DNA of 64,000 nt. Source: Candidatus Thiodiazotropha sp. LNASS1 (GTDB lineage: Bacteria > Pseudomonadota > Gammaproteobacteria > Chromatiales > Chromatiaceae). The stretch covers positions 806,001-870,000 of the forward strand of contig NZ_OZ156465.1 in assembly GCF_964212655.1 (NCBI RefSeq). The letters run 5' to 3'. Shown here piece by piece: positions 1 through 8,366 of this stretch. The notes under the pieces were generated by a model. The model made no database searches, had not been told where the DNA came from, and was given only the letters and a program-made list of their open reading frames with translations. The stretch's first letter is position 1. Every line of letters starts with the position of its first letter. The translations under genes and the position numbers were made by a program.

Positions 1-111
1 AAACACCAGCTTAATCTTGAATTGGAAAAACTCTCTCCGAACATTGAGAAGATATTGCTTGAATACAACATACCTCTGCTGGATAGAGATGACAAACTGA
101 TACAACATTGA
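1..111 (+). CDS. C-terminal end of a probable quinoprotein-associated (MoxJ-like) binding protein, partial
   Basis: An open frame enters from the left edge and stops at TGA 109–111, leaving about 36 residues that end in LLEYNIPLLDRDDKLIQH. Only the tail is visible. Periplasmic binding proteins that accompany PQQ alcohol dehydrogenases (MoxJ-like family) often end in a similar helix followed by a 'VPL' strand, and every downstream gene is of PQQ-accessory type, so this identity is a reasonable inference rather than a demonstration. The stop overlaps the TTG start of the next gene, which suggests translational coupling. Confidence 0.4.
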   Translation, partial: KHQLNLELEKLSPNIEKILLEYNIPLLDRDDKLIQH

Positions 112-713
112 AATCCGAATTCACACAAAGAGCGCTTGCAAAGCCACTCCATGGTGTGGTGTCCGTTCTGCTGCTGCTCGTCACGTCAATGACAGCTTAC
201 TCTTCCGGAGCCCTACAAGAGAACCCCGAACACTTCTCAGCCGACGGCTATCGCATCGCCGAATTTCGCGCCCCCGTACCGGACTCAGTCCCAGCTGGAA
301 CCACCATCACAACGCAGCAACTGCATACTCTGATCAAGCAGCAGCATGTGGTGCTGATCGATGTGATGCCGACACCGGTCAAACCCAAGGACCGGCCTGA
401 CAACCTGTTATGGTTGCCACCTGCAAGGCAGAACATCCCAGATTCTCACTGGCTGCCCAATGTAGGCTATGGCGCCCTCTCCGATGAGTTGGATAGCTAT
501 TTCAAAAACCATCTGAAGCGGTTTTCCAACGACGACAAAGGCACCCGGATAGTGCTCTATTGTCTTGCCGATTGCTGGATGTCTTGGAATGCCGCAAAGC
601 GGGCGGCAACAGAGTACGGCTACACCAACATCTACTGGTACCCGGACGGGACTACCGGATGGGAAGCGGCCGATCTACCGCTTGAGAAAAGCGAAGCGAT
701 ACCGATGCAGTGA
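108..713 (+). CDS. PQQ-dependent catabolism-associated CxxxCW-motif protein (rhodanese-like, periplasmic)
   Basis: 201 residues with an N-terminal signal peptide (hydrophobic core about residues 14–30). The C-terminal half is rhodanese-like and carries the family motif C152-L-A-D-C156-W157 followed by MSWNAAKRA. This matches the small family that travels with PQQ alcohol dehydrogenases and their ABC system; its exact role is not established, but a periplasmic redox or sulfur/metal-handling job is usually assumed. The start is a TTG overlapping the previous stop (TTGA); no other start is available before the signal peptide core. It is convergent with the gene at 718–1332, with only four bases between the stops. 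Confidence 0.8.
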   Translation: MKSEFTQRALAKPLHGVVSVLLLLVTSMTAYSSGALQENPEHFSADGYRIAEFRAPVPDSVPAGTTITTQQLHTLIKQQHVVLIDVMPTPVKPKDRPDNLLWLPPARQNIPDSHWLPNVGYGALSDELDSYFKNHLKRFSNDDKGTRIVLYCLADCWMSWNAAKRAATEYGYTNIYWYPDGTTGWEAADLPLEKSEAIPMQ

Positions 714-717
714 GTTA

Positions 718-1332
718 TTAGTCAAGATAGTATGCAATGCTGCGGGCCAGTGAGCCCAGTCTCTCTTCAATCACCCTCGGACGGGTACAGAGGTGTTGAA
801 TGAAATCTTCGCGTTCATCGAACATGCGCTGCTTGATCTCCATCTCCTTCTGCATCAGTGCCAGGCGCTCCTGTGCGGCTTGTGATGGATCCTCCTGCAA
901 CTGGACCATCTCATCGAGCTCATGACTCAACCTGTTGGCGCGTGCCGCTTGACCACGGGCATAGCGGATAATGCCATCGAGTTTTTTCTTGCGTTCCTCA
1001 TTCAGTGTCTGAATAACGCCGGCAAACAGCAAAGTTAGCCTGGAATCCTTTTCTGAAGAATCCTGTTCAGCGGAAAATTCGGCAATTTCCGCATCGGCCG
1101 CATCCAGATCATAGTTCGACACAACGAACCGCTTTACCAGCCCTGATACCTCTTCGTCCTGTTCCCAAGCATGCTCCAGTCCCGCTATCGATGGCCCGGC
1201 CCACACTACGGCCGCGGGTATCTCGTGTACTAACGCCTGCTCACAAGGCCAGTCGGGCGGTCTCTCTTCCGCACCCAAGGGTAGTGTAACCGTGAAAACA
1301 AACAGCCACAGACAGTATCCAAACTTCTTCAT
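718..1332 (-). CDS. Conserved periplasmic protein of the PQQ-ABC cluster, function unknown
   Basis: 204 residues with a clear signal peptide (KKFGYCLWLFVFTVTLPLGAEE). The mature part is mostly charged alpha-helix, probably coiled coil between about residues 110 and 185, with two cysteines (one near residue 30, one near residue 182). I do not recognise a named domain. It is the last gene of the leftward series substrate-binding protein, beta-propeller, ATPase, permease and this protein, so it probably belongs to the same PQQ-associated operon. A 35-bp dispersed repeat separates it from the permease. Confidence 0.65.
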   Translation of the reverse strand: MKKFGYCLWLFVFTVTLPLGAEERPPDWPCEQALVHEIPAAVVWAGPSIAGLEHAWEQDEEVSGLVKRFVVSNYDLDAADAEIAEFSAEQDSSEKDSRLTLLFAGVIQTLNEERKKKLDGIIRYARGQAARANRLSHELDEMVQLQEDPSQAAQERLALMQKEMEIKQRMFDEREDFIQHLCTRPRVIEERLGSLARSIAYYLD

Positions 1333-1347
1333 CTTTGAAAACTCCTC

Positions 1348-1382
1348 TTACGGCCGGTTGGCTTAGTGTTAACAGGCCCTAA
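1348..1382 (-). repeat. 35-bp dispersed repeat, copy 1
   Basis: Read on the minus strand it is TTAG, then a 27-bp core beginning GGCCTGTTAACACTAA and ending GGCC, then GTAA. The TAG stop codon of the permease gene lies inside its first tetranucleotide. Copies of the same core occur at 6795, 8152, 18163 and 18205, and the same outer 26 bp forms the ends of the 233-bp element at 18804–19036. Confidence 0.75.
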
Positions 1383-2185
1383 CCTCCGCCCTGTTTACGC
1401 GTCATCAGACCGCGTGCAGGATCGTATCCGTAGAGCGCCCCGGCAAGGAATAGCAGCAGAGAACCGACAACTGCAAAAAAGGCAATCCAGCTGATCTGAC
1501 CGTAAAGCGCAAATCTGGTCAATTCCACCGCATGGGTAAAGGGGTTAAAACGACAGATTTCATAAAGGAAAACGCTGGAATCCTTAATCCGCCACAAGGG
1601 ATAGAGCGCTGACGATGCAAAAAACATGGGGAATATGACAAAATTCATGACCCCGGCAAAATTCTCCAACTGCTTGATTGCGGAAGAGAGCAGCAGGCCC
1701 AATGCGCCGAGCATCAATCCCGACAGAAACAGGGCTGGAAACGCCAGAAGGTAACCCGTCAGCGGTGGCTGTACATCCCAAAACCAGGCGATAGCCAGAA
1801 AGAGGTAGACCTGGGCGATTGCGACCAGGGTGCCGGCGACCAGTTTGCAAAGCAGAAGATACCAGCGTGGAAAGGGACTGACCATCAACATCCGCATACT
1901 GCCCATCTCCCGGTCGTACACCATGGAGAGCGAACTCTGCATACCGCTGAAAAGCAGGATCATCGCCGCCAACCCGGGGACGATGTACTCCTCATAGAGG
2001 ATATAGGTTTCATAGGGTGGAATGATGGAGACACCCAATATGGAACGGAAGCCGGCAGCGAAGATGAACAGCCATACCAGGGGACGAACCAGGGCGCCGA
2101 AAAATCGCTCACGCTGGTGAAGAAACCGTAGCGATTCGCGTAGTGTGATTCCCAACAGACAACGAAGATACTGCACAAAGGTCAT
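1379..2185 (-). CDS. ABC-2 type permease of the PQQ-associated exporter
   Basis: 268 residues with about six membrane helices and the arrangement of the ABC-2 family (long first loop, then MRMLMVSPFPRWYLLLCK, typical of DrrB/PedC-like permeases). In PQQ alcohol-oxidation clusters this permease pairs with the adjacent ATPase; its substrate is unknown. The gene overlaps the ATPase gene by four bases (ATGA), so the two should be translationally coupled. Its stop codon falls in the 35-bp repeat. Confidence 0.88.
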   Translation of the reverse strand: MTFVQYLRCLLGITLRESLRFLHQRERFFGALVRPLVWLFIFAAGFRSILGVSIIPPYETYILYEEYIVPGLAAMILLFSGMQSSLSMVYDREMGSMRMLMVSPFPRWYLLLCKLVAGTLVAIAQVYLFLAIAWFWDVQPPLTGYLLAFPALFLSGLMLGALGLLLSSAIKQLENFAGVMNFVIFPMFFASSALYPLWRIKDSSVFLYEICRFNPFTHAVELTRFALYGQISWIAFFAVVGSLLLFLAGALYGYDPARGLMTRKQGGG

Positions 2186-2919
2186 GATGCATCACTTCGT
2201 GTCAGGCTGTTGAATGCCTGTTTTACGCTATCCGTTCCGGTCTCCTGCATGATCTGGCGGGCGCTGCCATGGGCAAGCACCTTGCCGTCGTGCAGCACTA
2301 CCAGGCGATCTTCAGTCTCGACTTCATCCACCAGATGCGTGGCCCACAGCACACCGATACCGTCCTCGCGGCAACGTTTACGCACCTGCTGCAGGATCGC
2401 CTGGCGGCTGTGGATATCGAGCCCTACGGTCGGTTCATCGGCCAGTAGTAGACGGGGTTGATGCAGAAGCGCCCTGACCAGCTCAACACGGCGACGCTGA
2501 CCGCCGCTCAGCGCCCTCACCTTATCATCGGCACGGTCTCCCAACTCGATTTCATCCAATACTGTCTGCATGCGTGTTTTTAATTCACCAATATCCAATC
2601 CCTGTAAGGCGCAGTGATAGCGAAGGTTCTGCATCAATGACAGATCCAGATCCAATGTCGGTTGCTGAAACACAACCCCCAATTGCGCCAATGCCTTACG
2701 GGTCTGGTTATGAAGGTCGTAACCGTAGATGTCGATCGCGCCGCCGCGACTGACAAACAGCCGGGTGATAAGAGAAAAGAGGGTTGTCTTGCCGGCACCG
2801 TTGATCCCCAGCAGAACACAGAACTCGCCCGGTTCCAGTGTAAAGCTGACATCATCCAACACCTGGCGCTTGGTATAGGAAAAGCTGACACCTTTCAATG
2901 CGAGAGCGGCTGCACTCAT
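2182..2919 (-). CDS. ABC transporter ATP-binding protein, PQQ-associated
   Basis: 245 residues, complete nucleotide-binding domain: Walker A GINGAGKTT at residues 38–46, Q-loop in GVVFQQPT, signature LSGGQRRR, Walker B LLLADEPTVGLD and the switch histidine in WATHLVDE. It belongs to the DrrA-like branch that works with ABC-2 permeases. It overlaps the permease downstream and the beta-propeller gene upstream by four bases each, so ATPase, permease and propeller are one translational unit. Confidence 0.9.
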   Translation of the reverse strand: MSAAALALKGVSFSYTKRQVLDDVSFTLEPGEFCVLLGINGAGKTTLFSLITRLFVSRGGAIDIYGYDLHNQTRKALAQLGVVFQQPTLDLDLSLMQNLRYHCALQGLDIGELKTRMQTVLDEIELGDRADDKVRALSGGQRRRVELVRALLHQPRLLLADEPTVGLDIHSRQAILQQVRKRCREDGIGVLWATHLVDEVETEDRLVVLHDGKVLAHGSARQIMQETGTDSVKQAFNSLTRSDAS

Positions 2920-3917
2920 GGACGAACCACAACCCCCCAGGGCAGACGCCCCACCCTGATCGACTTTCTCACCTTCAAGCGGTCGACATCTATGACCGAG
3001 ATATCGTTACTCACCCCGTTGGTGGTGAAGATGCGCTTTTCATCCGGTGAGAAATCTAGGTTCCAAACCCGCTGTCCAACCAGAAGATACTTCTCCACCT
3101 CGAAAGAGGAGGTATCGATCACAGCCACCCTTGCGGCCGGCCCCAGGGCGACAAATGCCTGCTTGCCGTCCTTGCTGATTTTTATACCCACGGGCTGGAT
3201 GGATTCTTTATGAATACCGGGTATCTTGAAACCGATCTTCTTGACGATCTTGCGACTCGCCGTATCGATCACACTCACCGTGCCACCGATCTCCGATGAG
3301 ACCCATACCTGCTTGCCATCATGGGTGAACTGGGCCACGCGTGGCCGCTGATCGACCAGTACGTTATCTTCCACCTTCAACGTCTCAAGGTTGATGAAGT
3401 GGGCCATGTTGGTGGTTTCGGATGTGTTGACCAGCCACTTTCCGTCGGGGCTGATTCCCATCCCCTCCGGTTCCACACCTACCTGGATCTCCGTCACCTT
3501 CTCCCGCTTCTGTACGTCAACCATGGTCACCATGTTGTCGTCCTCGTTGGCGGCATACAGATATTTACCCTGTGGCCCAAGTACCAGCAGTTCCGGGTCG
3601 GGACCGGACGGCAATATATGGGTGACCTTGAGACTTTCCAGATCCAGCACTTCAATGTGATCGGCATCGCTGGTGCAAACGTAGAGGGTTTTGCCATCGT
3701 TGCTGAGGGCAATACCCCGTGGACGCTCGCCTACTTTTACCGTCTCCAGGACCTTGAGACTCTCTCCATCGATTATCGTGATTGTGTTGTCCTTCTCGCT
3801 GCTAACGTAAATAGTGTAGGCTTGCGCCCCGCTGCTGACTATCATGGAGATGGTAAACACCAATCCATACAATGAGTGGCGGACGCCTGGATTGCAGCAG
3901 GAAAATGAAAAAAACAT
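2916..3917 (-). CDS. PQQ-dependent catabolism-associated beta-propeller (YVTN-repeat) protein
   Basis: 333 residues with signal peptide ending near GAQA (about residue 33). The mature protein is a run of roughly 40-residue YVTN/40-residue-type blades, for example IYVSSEKDNTITIID, LYVCTSDADHIEVLD, LYAANEDDNMVTMVD and VWVSSEIGGTVSVID. The family is found only beside PQQ-dependent dehydrogenases and their ABC system and acts in the periplasm; its ligand is unknown. The ATG is preceded by a strong GGAGGAG ribosome binding site. Confidence 0.85.
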   Translation of the reverse strand: MFFSFSCCNPGVRHSLYGLVFTISMIVSSGAQAYTIYVSSEKDNTITIIDGESLKVLETVKVGERPRGIALSNDGKTLYVCTSDADHIEVLDLESLKVTHILPSGPDPELLVLGPQGKYLYAANEDDNMVTMVDVQKREKVTEIQVGVEPEGMGISPDGKWLVNTSETTNMAHFINLETLKVEDNVLVDQRPRVAQFTHDGKQVWVSSEIGGTVSVIDTASRKIVKKIGFKIPGIHKESIQPVGIKISKDGKQAFVALGPAARVAVIDTSSFEVEKYLLVGQRVWNLDFSPDEKRIFTTNGVSNDISVIDVDRLKVRKSIRVGRLPWGVVVRP

Positions 3918-3980
3918 TTACTACTCCTCCGTTTTTATCGCTTACGAATTACAGCCGAACCGGAATTTATCTATCAGGGG

Positions 3981-5342
3981 CTACTTGCCGCATTTACTCT
4001 CCGGACGATCGTAGCCAAGGGTATCCAGAGTGGAATACTGATGTAGAAAACCCTTCTGCGGCGAGACGGATATCATCAACCGTGGAGAGGTGATCAACAG
4101 TGGTTGGCGCAACTGACCGTTCCAATCCCGATAGGTCACCGGTCTGCCCTTAAAAGCGGCCAGATTGAATTCATCACTGAGGATGAAGGCCTTCAGCTTG
4201 TCCGTCTGTTTGCCGGCAGTGCGTGTCGCTGCCTCACCGATACTGCGTACGGCCACCCAGGCTGAAAAATCGCGATCGGTCATCCAGCGGCCATTCTTCT
4301 CCTGGTAGCGCCGTTGAAACTGGGTTGCTCCCCACTGTTCGTGTACGCCGCTCCAGGCAGCCGGGGAGAGCCCGTGAGAACCGCCAACCGGCCGCGGAAG
4401 ATAGGTACGGTAGTTTAAAAACTCACCGAACTCATCCCGTTCATCAGCCACGATCAGGATGTCGTAATCCCCTACCTGGGTGAATGCATTCACCTCTTCC
4501 TGTTCTCGGGTGTGTCCCGAATCGGTACGCCTTGCGCCGGGTTCGAAGGTCCATACTTTCTCTTCGACAATCTTGTGGCCGTATCGTTTGGCCGCCCGCT
4601 TGAGTGCGTCCGCATAGGCCTTGTCCTGCGGATGGCGGCCCACTACGAGAAACCACTCGTTCCAACGTTTCCAGGTCAGATACTGGGCCAAGGCATCCGC
4701 CAGCATGGCTCGGCTGGGGATGGTATGAAGCAGGTTGGCTCGGCATTCATGGGTTCTCAGTGCATCATCCCTGGCGCCGATATTAAACAGCAGGCTATCC
4801 TTCGCTTCGGGCATATCCGCGATTTCAATCAGCTTGTCCGCGGGCAGATTGAGGAGGAACAGCCTGGTGCCCTGCCGATGCAATTCCAGGAAGGCCTGAT
4901 TCGGACTCTGTTCAGGCTTGACCTTCATCGACGTGAGTTGAAATGACTGTCCGGTAAACTGCCCGGTGGTGTTGTTGTCGCTTATGCCCTGCTCGGCCCC
5001 CGACTGGCCGGTGTCGTCAATAACCGGTCTCAACAATGACAACGGTATGTGTTTCTCCTGTTCCATTCCCAGCAGAGCGATGGATACATCGAGTTTGTCT
5101 GCAGCACAGGCGATGCCGAAGCAATACAACCCGCTGAATATGATCATGAGGCCAACAGAAAATCGATAGGGAGGCTTTTTCTTATTGTATGGATCCAATC
5201 TACTCAAAACAGCTCCAGAAACAGAGTCGGAATTAATAAAGTCATGGAGTACTTTTGCAAGTTCCATACCATTAGACGGAGTTCCAGTTGTCGATGGTCC
5301 GTAATCAGAATCGGGCCACACCCACCTGCCAGGCTGAACCAA
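3981..5342 (-). CDS. ABC-type substrate-binding protein of the PQQ cluster
   Basis: The open frame is 453 residues, but a signal-like segment (MIIFSGLYCFGIACAADK) only appears at about residues 66–83, so the real start is probably Met26 (5267) or Met66 (5147); I see no decisive ribosome binding site. The mature part (DVSIALLGMEQ..., WFLVVGRHPQDKAYADALKRAAKRYGHKIVEEKVW) has the two-lobed type-I periplasmic-binding fold of branched-chain-amino-acid-like receptors, as in the quinoprotein-associated family. It sits 63 bp upstream of the beta-propeller gene and is probably first in that leftward operon. Confidence 0.8.
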   Translation of the reverse strand: MVQPGRWVWPDSDYGPSTTGTPSNGMELAKVLHDFINSDSVSGAVLSRLDPYNKKKPPYRFSVGLMIIFSGLYCFGIACAADKLDVSIALLGMEQEKHIPLSLLRPVIDDTGQSGAEQGISDNNTTGQFTGQSFQLTSMKVKPEQSPNQAFLELHRQGTRLFLLNLPADKLIEIADMPEAKDSLLFNIGARDDALRTHECRANLLHTIPSRAMLADALAQYLTWKRWNEWFLVVGRHPQDKAYADALKRAAKRYGHKIVEEKVWTFEPGARRTDSGHTREQEEVNAFTQVGDYDILIVADERDEFGEFLNYRTYLPRPVGGSHGLSPAAWSGVHEQWGATQFQRRYQEKNGRWMTDRDFSAWVAVRSIGEAATRTAGKQTDKLKAFILSDEFNLAAFKGRPVTYRDWNGQLRQPLLITSPRLMISVSPQKGFLHQYSTLDTLGYDRPESKCGK

Positions 5343-5554
5343 TCAGTGTCAACGCTGACACACTTTATGTTAACGGATCTCTTGCACAGAACAGAACATG
5401 CCCTTCGATGCACTATCCAGATCTATTCATCTTAGCCCAATTCAAGATTGCCGGATAATACGTTTTATCCACATACTTCGTACGGTTCACAGGCCTCAGG
5501 CAAACTGTATATCACTTGGTACAAACATCCTGCTCATTTTTTAAACAGTTGATC

Positions 5555-5570
5555 AGGCATGATATTTGCT
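5555..5570 (+). promoter_or_regulatory. Candidate sigma-54 promoter
   Basis: AGGCATGATATTTGCT has the invariant GG-N10-GC spacing and TTTGC at -12 (consensus TGGCACG-N4-TTGC). It would start a transcript near 5581, ahead of the small gene at 5710–5994. The first base of the TGG element is A, so it is weaker than the formate dehydrogenase site. Confidence 0.5.
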
Positions 5571-5709
5571 CGATAGGTTACAGCAATTCGACAGGGGCAA
5601 TCGGTTCTTTCGCAATAACAGAAGAGATCTTAAAAACAGCTTGAAATCAGCACCAGCGGCAAATGTCTCTTTGGCCTGGTGAATAATCAAAATACAGGAG
5701 GAACAGACT

Positions 5710-5994
5710 ATGAATATTACAACACATCCCGAGGATTCCGTCCTCAAACGCCATTTCGATGCAACTGTCGAGATGAAGCGCCAAATCTGGCTTCAAACAC
5801 CGCCGACGGATTCGATCCTGCACCGCCACGCCATAAGCATGAGTATTCATCCAGCTGACCGGCCAACTACCAGGGTAATAGATACCTCATCACCTGCATA
5901 TAACAGATCATCTTCGACTGCAACGGCACGACAGGCTAGTGATGGGAAAAATGGGATCTTATCCTGGTTATTCGGCCTGTTCCGCAGTGCATAA
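5710..5994 (+). CDS. Small protein with two PxDSxLxRH motifs, function unknown
   Basis: 94 residues beginning at an ATG with a near-perfect AGGAGGA ribosome binding site 8 bp upstream. No signal peptide. Two related segments, HPEDSVLKRHFDA (about residues 6–18) and PPTDSILHRHA (about residues 31–41), suggest an internal duplication of a P-x-D-S-(V/I)-L-x-R-H motif; a polar linker and a short hydrophobic tail (ILSWLFGLF) follow. I do not know a function. The sigma-54-like site at 5555 and the periplasmic gene downstream suggest it is part of the alcohol-oxidation regulon. Confidence 0.6.
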   Translation: MNITTHPEDSVLKRHFDATVEMKRQIWLQTPPTDSILHRHAISMSIHPADRPTTRVIDTSSPAYNRSSSTATARQASDGKNGILSWLFGLFRSA

Positions 5995-6027
5995 AAAAAT
6001 AGACAGGGCTATCCGGATTCAGGTCAA

Positions 6028-6043
6028 AGGTTGTCGATTTGCG
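6028..6043 (+). promoter_or_regulatory. Weak sigma-54-like site
   Basis: AGGTTGTCGATTTGCG has GG-N10-GC spacing and a good TTTGC -12 element, but the -24 part lacks the GGCAC core. It lies 58 bp before the gene at 6101. It is listed mainly because its neighbours have better matches. Confidence 0.25.
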
Positions 6044-6100
6044 TATCTCCGACAAGCGGATATACACGACGTCGGCAAACATCTTTTAGGAGTTTGATTT

Positions 6101-6790
6101 ATGCTCAAACGCAGTATCATTATTGCCAGCCTTTCTGCGTTGCTGTTCACATCCACAACAGCGGTTGCAACCAAGGTTTTACCACCACCGAAACTCAATG
6201 AAGCACAAAAGCTGGTTTTTTTTAAAGACCACCTGAAGGGCGTTCCGAAAGGCAGTCGAATCGATTACGGTTTTAAAAGCATGACCAAGGATGCCGACAG
6301 TTTTTCGGATAGTATCGAGATCAAGGTAACCGACGTGGTCGCCGAAGGTAAACGGGATCTGGAGTTCAACTTCCTGACCGGTTCACATCATATCGACTTC
6401 AGTCCCGCCAAGGCATACACTGGCAACCCGGTTATCATTCACTTTCTGGAGCGGGATATTTCCAAAATGGCTAAAAATACCGGTGGCAATATCGGTTTTT
6501 TTCGTAATCGGATTCGTAATTCGTTTGCAAAGCCGATGGTAGTGCGTGAGATAGATTTCAAACTCAATGGTAAGGCGATAAGCGGCACAGAAATCGTAAT
6601 CACGCCCTTTGTTGCCGATCCTTATGCAGAGAATTTCAAACTCTATGTCAATAAACGCTATGAGTTCATATTTTCTGACCAGGTTCCAGGGGGTGTATAT
6701 CGCATCCACACCAAGGTACCCAGCGACAGTGGAGATAGTGTGCTCATCGATGAAGACATGATATTCCGGCAAATCACTCCGGCTATTTAG
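6101..6790 (+). CDS. Periplasmic protein of the PQQ/quinoprotein cluster, function unknown
   Basis: 229 residues; ATG preceded by TAGGAG; signal peptide ends near AVA (residues 20–22). The mature protein looks beta-rich (DSIEIKVTDVVAEGKRDLEFNFLTGSHHIDF... FKLYVNKRYEFIFSDQVPGGVYRI). Only the signal region is hydrophobic and there are no cysteines in the mature part, so it is not a SoxY- or cytochrome-type protein. I do not recognise a named family; its place between PQQ-associated genes suggests a role with the periplasmic dehydrogenase. A 35-bp repeat begins four bases after its stop. Confidence 0.65.
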   Translation: MLKRSIIIASLSALLFTSTTAVATKVLPPPKLNEAQKLVFFKDHLKGVPKGSRIDYGFKSMTKDADSFSDSIEIKVTDVVAEGKRDLEFNFLTGSHHIDFSPAKAYTGNPVIIHFLERDISKMAKNTGGNIGFFRNRIRNSFAKPMVVREIDFKLNGKAISGTEIVITPFVADPYAENFKLYVNKRYEFIFSDQVPGGVYRIHTKVPSDSGDSVLIDEDMIFRQITPAI

Positions 6791-6794
6791 GGCC

Positions 6795-6829
6795 CTAGGG
6801 CCTGTTAACACTAATCCAATCGGCCCTAG
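6795..6829 (+). repeat. 35-bp dispersed repeat, copy 2 (best copy)
   Basis: CTAG, a 27-bp core starting GGCCTGTTAACACTAATCCA and ending CGGCC, then CTAG. The outermost 8 bp (CTAGGGCC/GGCCCTAG) are perfect inverted repeats. The first 26 bp are identical to each end of the element at 18804–19036. Confidence 0.8.
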
Positions 6830-6866
6830 ATAACGATGTGCACGAAATCAGAGGTGGCGTTCAACC

Positions 6867-7238
6867 ATGAATAGATCAAAGTTTTCCTTATTCCTAATCT
6901 GTTTTGGCTTGGCATGTTGCCCAATGGCAAGCGCAGAAGAGTGCAACGATACAGCCGGCAGTAACGACTATCCGACCTCCGCCAGGGTCGACTACGTGAT
7001 TGGTTGCATGGCGTCGAACGGCCAGACACACGAGATGATGCAGAAATGCTCATGCAGTATCGATCTCATCGCCAAGGCCATCCCCTATGAAGAATACGTG
7101 CACATCTCGACGCTATTGAGCCTGCAGCAGATGACTGCGGCTGGAAGAAACGCCATGTATAAAAGCTCCACCTGGTCGCAAAAAGCGGTAGCCAAACTGA
7201 GAGAGGTGCAGGCCGACTCCACCTTGCACTGTTTCTGA
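6867..7238 (+). CDS. Small cysteine-rich periplasmic protein, function unknown
   Basis: 123 residues with a signal peptide ending near ASA (about residue 23). Mature part has five cysteines (C26, one in GCMAS, two in KCSCS, one in the C-terminal HCF), a pattern suited to disulfides or metal binding. Central helices (IDLIAKAIPYEEYVHISTLLSLQQM) are amphipathic. Small proteins of this size accompany PQQ dehydrogenase genes in other proteobacteria, but I cannot name the family. It is convergent with the SoxYZ-like gene, with three bases between the stops. Confidence 0.6.
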   Translation: MNRSKFSLFLICFGLACCPMASAEECNDTAGSNDYPTSARVDYVIGCMASNGQTHEMMQKCSCSIDLIAKAIPYEEYVHISTLLSLQQMTAAGRNAMYKSSTWSQKAVAKLREVQADSTLHCF

Positions 7239-7241
7239 AAA

Positions 7242-8090
7242 TCAGCCTTTACTGTTTTCCGTCAGATCTATGCTATGGGAGAAAGATCTCCCCTTGGAAT
7301 CCTTTACATGAACCTCCAGAACCCCTGTCTCTTCCGGTGTGAAACCAAATCGAATACTGGGGTCCTCGCTGATGGAAATATCGGTGTCAGCGGTAAACAC
7401 CTCTTCGCCATTGTAGGTAACCTCGATTGTCCTGATAAAATCCGCTGGTATGTAAAAGCGAGAAACCTGATCGAACTGCAGGCCTGAATTGTTCGGGTGT
7501 TTTATCAACAATTGGGTCGCGACAAGATCTCCATGACTGTACTCCTCAGGCAAACGAAACTTGATTTTCCCCAACTGCGCCGCGGCTGCAGCCGGATCCT
7601 TGAGTGAAGGCGCAGAACACCCCCCTGACGCCTTGACATAATTGTTCACCATGTACAACTTGCCATCACTGAGCTCGGCGATTGCGCGTAGATCGGTATA
7701 GGCATTTATACGCACCCTTGTCGACAGGGTTTCCCAACTGTGCTTTCCGGGAAAATGGAAAACCGCCGCCACCGGCGAAGGATTATTATCGATCACCAAA
7801 TAGAGGCTCTTTATGTAATGATCGGGTGTCTGCTCGATCTTGGAATCGATGGCTATGGGAACGATCGCCGCATCCATTGCCCTGGCTGGGGACTCCAATC
7901 CCAGAACCTCCTCACCGCTAAGGATGCTTTTATCGCCAAACAGAGAGGTCTTTATCTGAAACCAGCGATTTCCATCATCATTTGCCCATGCATTACCGGT
8001 TGCAAGACACATGCACAGCGTGATCGTTGCGAATGTGAGCCAGATATTCCGTATCCCGCCGTTTTGTTTCATCGTTGTGACAGCTGACAT
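7242..8090 (-). CDS. Quinoprotein dehydrogenase-associated SoxYZ-like carrier protein
   Basis: I chose the ATG at 8090 because GAGGA lies 8 bp upstream; the longer frame to 8168 would read through a 35-bp repeat. The protein has a signal peptide and two beta-sandwich domains: an N-terminal SoxY-like part with the carrier-type motif ASGGCSAP and a C-terminal SoxZ-like part (ATQLLIKHPNNSGLQ..., ISEDPSIRFGFTPEETGVLEVHVKDSKG). In Sox systems the SoxY cysteine carries the sulfur substrate; in the quinoprotein-associated family the cargo is unknown. The metallo-hydrolase gene lies upstream in the same direction, as expected for a quinoprotein relay. Confidence 0.82.
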   Translation of the reverse strand: MSAVTTMKQNGGIRNIWLTFATITLCMCLATGNAWANDDGNRWFQIKTSLFGDKSILSGEEVLGLESPARAMDAAIVPIAIDSKIEQTPDHYIKSLYLVIDNNPSPVAAVFHFPGKHSWETLSTRVRINAYTDLRAIAELSDGKLYMVNNYVKASGGCSAPSLKDPAAAAAQLGKIKFRLPEEYSHGDLVATQLLIKHPNNSGLQFDQVSRFYIPADFIRTIEVTYNGEEVFTADTDISISEDPSIRFGFTPEETGVLEVHVKDSKGRSFSHSIDLTENSKG

Positions 8091-8151
8091 AGCATTTGTC
8101 CTCGTATGAGAAAAGGAAATTGCCGGCACCCGCAAATCTTTGCCATACCTT

Positions 8152-8186
8152 CCAGGGCCTGTTGACACTCATGCAATCGGTCCTAA
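8152..8186 (+). repeat. 35-bp dispersed repeat, copy 3 (diverged)
   Basis: CCAG, then GGCCTGTTGACACTCATGCA and seven more core bases ending GGTC, then CTAA. It has the same length and ends as copies 1 and 2 with several substitutions, and lies about 60 bp upstream of the SoxYZ-like start. Confidence 0.6.
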
Positions 8187-8366
8187 ATTAGATCAATTAT
8201 TCAAACAAGCGTTCCAGTCATTGAAAATGGCTTGTCTTTCAACACAGTCCGCTATCCTGCAAAAAGGTTCAATCTGTATAGACAAGTTCACCCGTCGCAT
8301 CTACCACAATTAATCCATAACATTAATCGAACACTTAACCACTGGAAAATTTGTGGTATATCCCGC

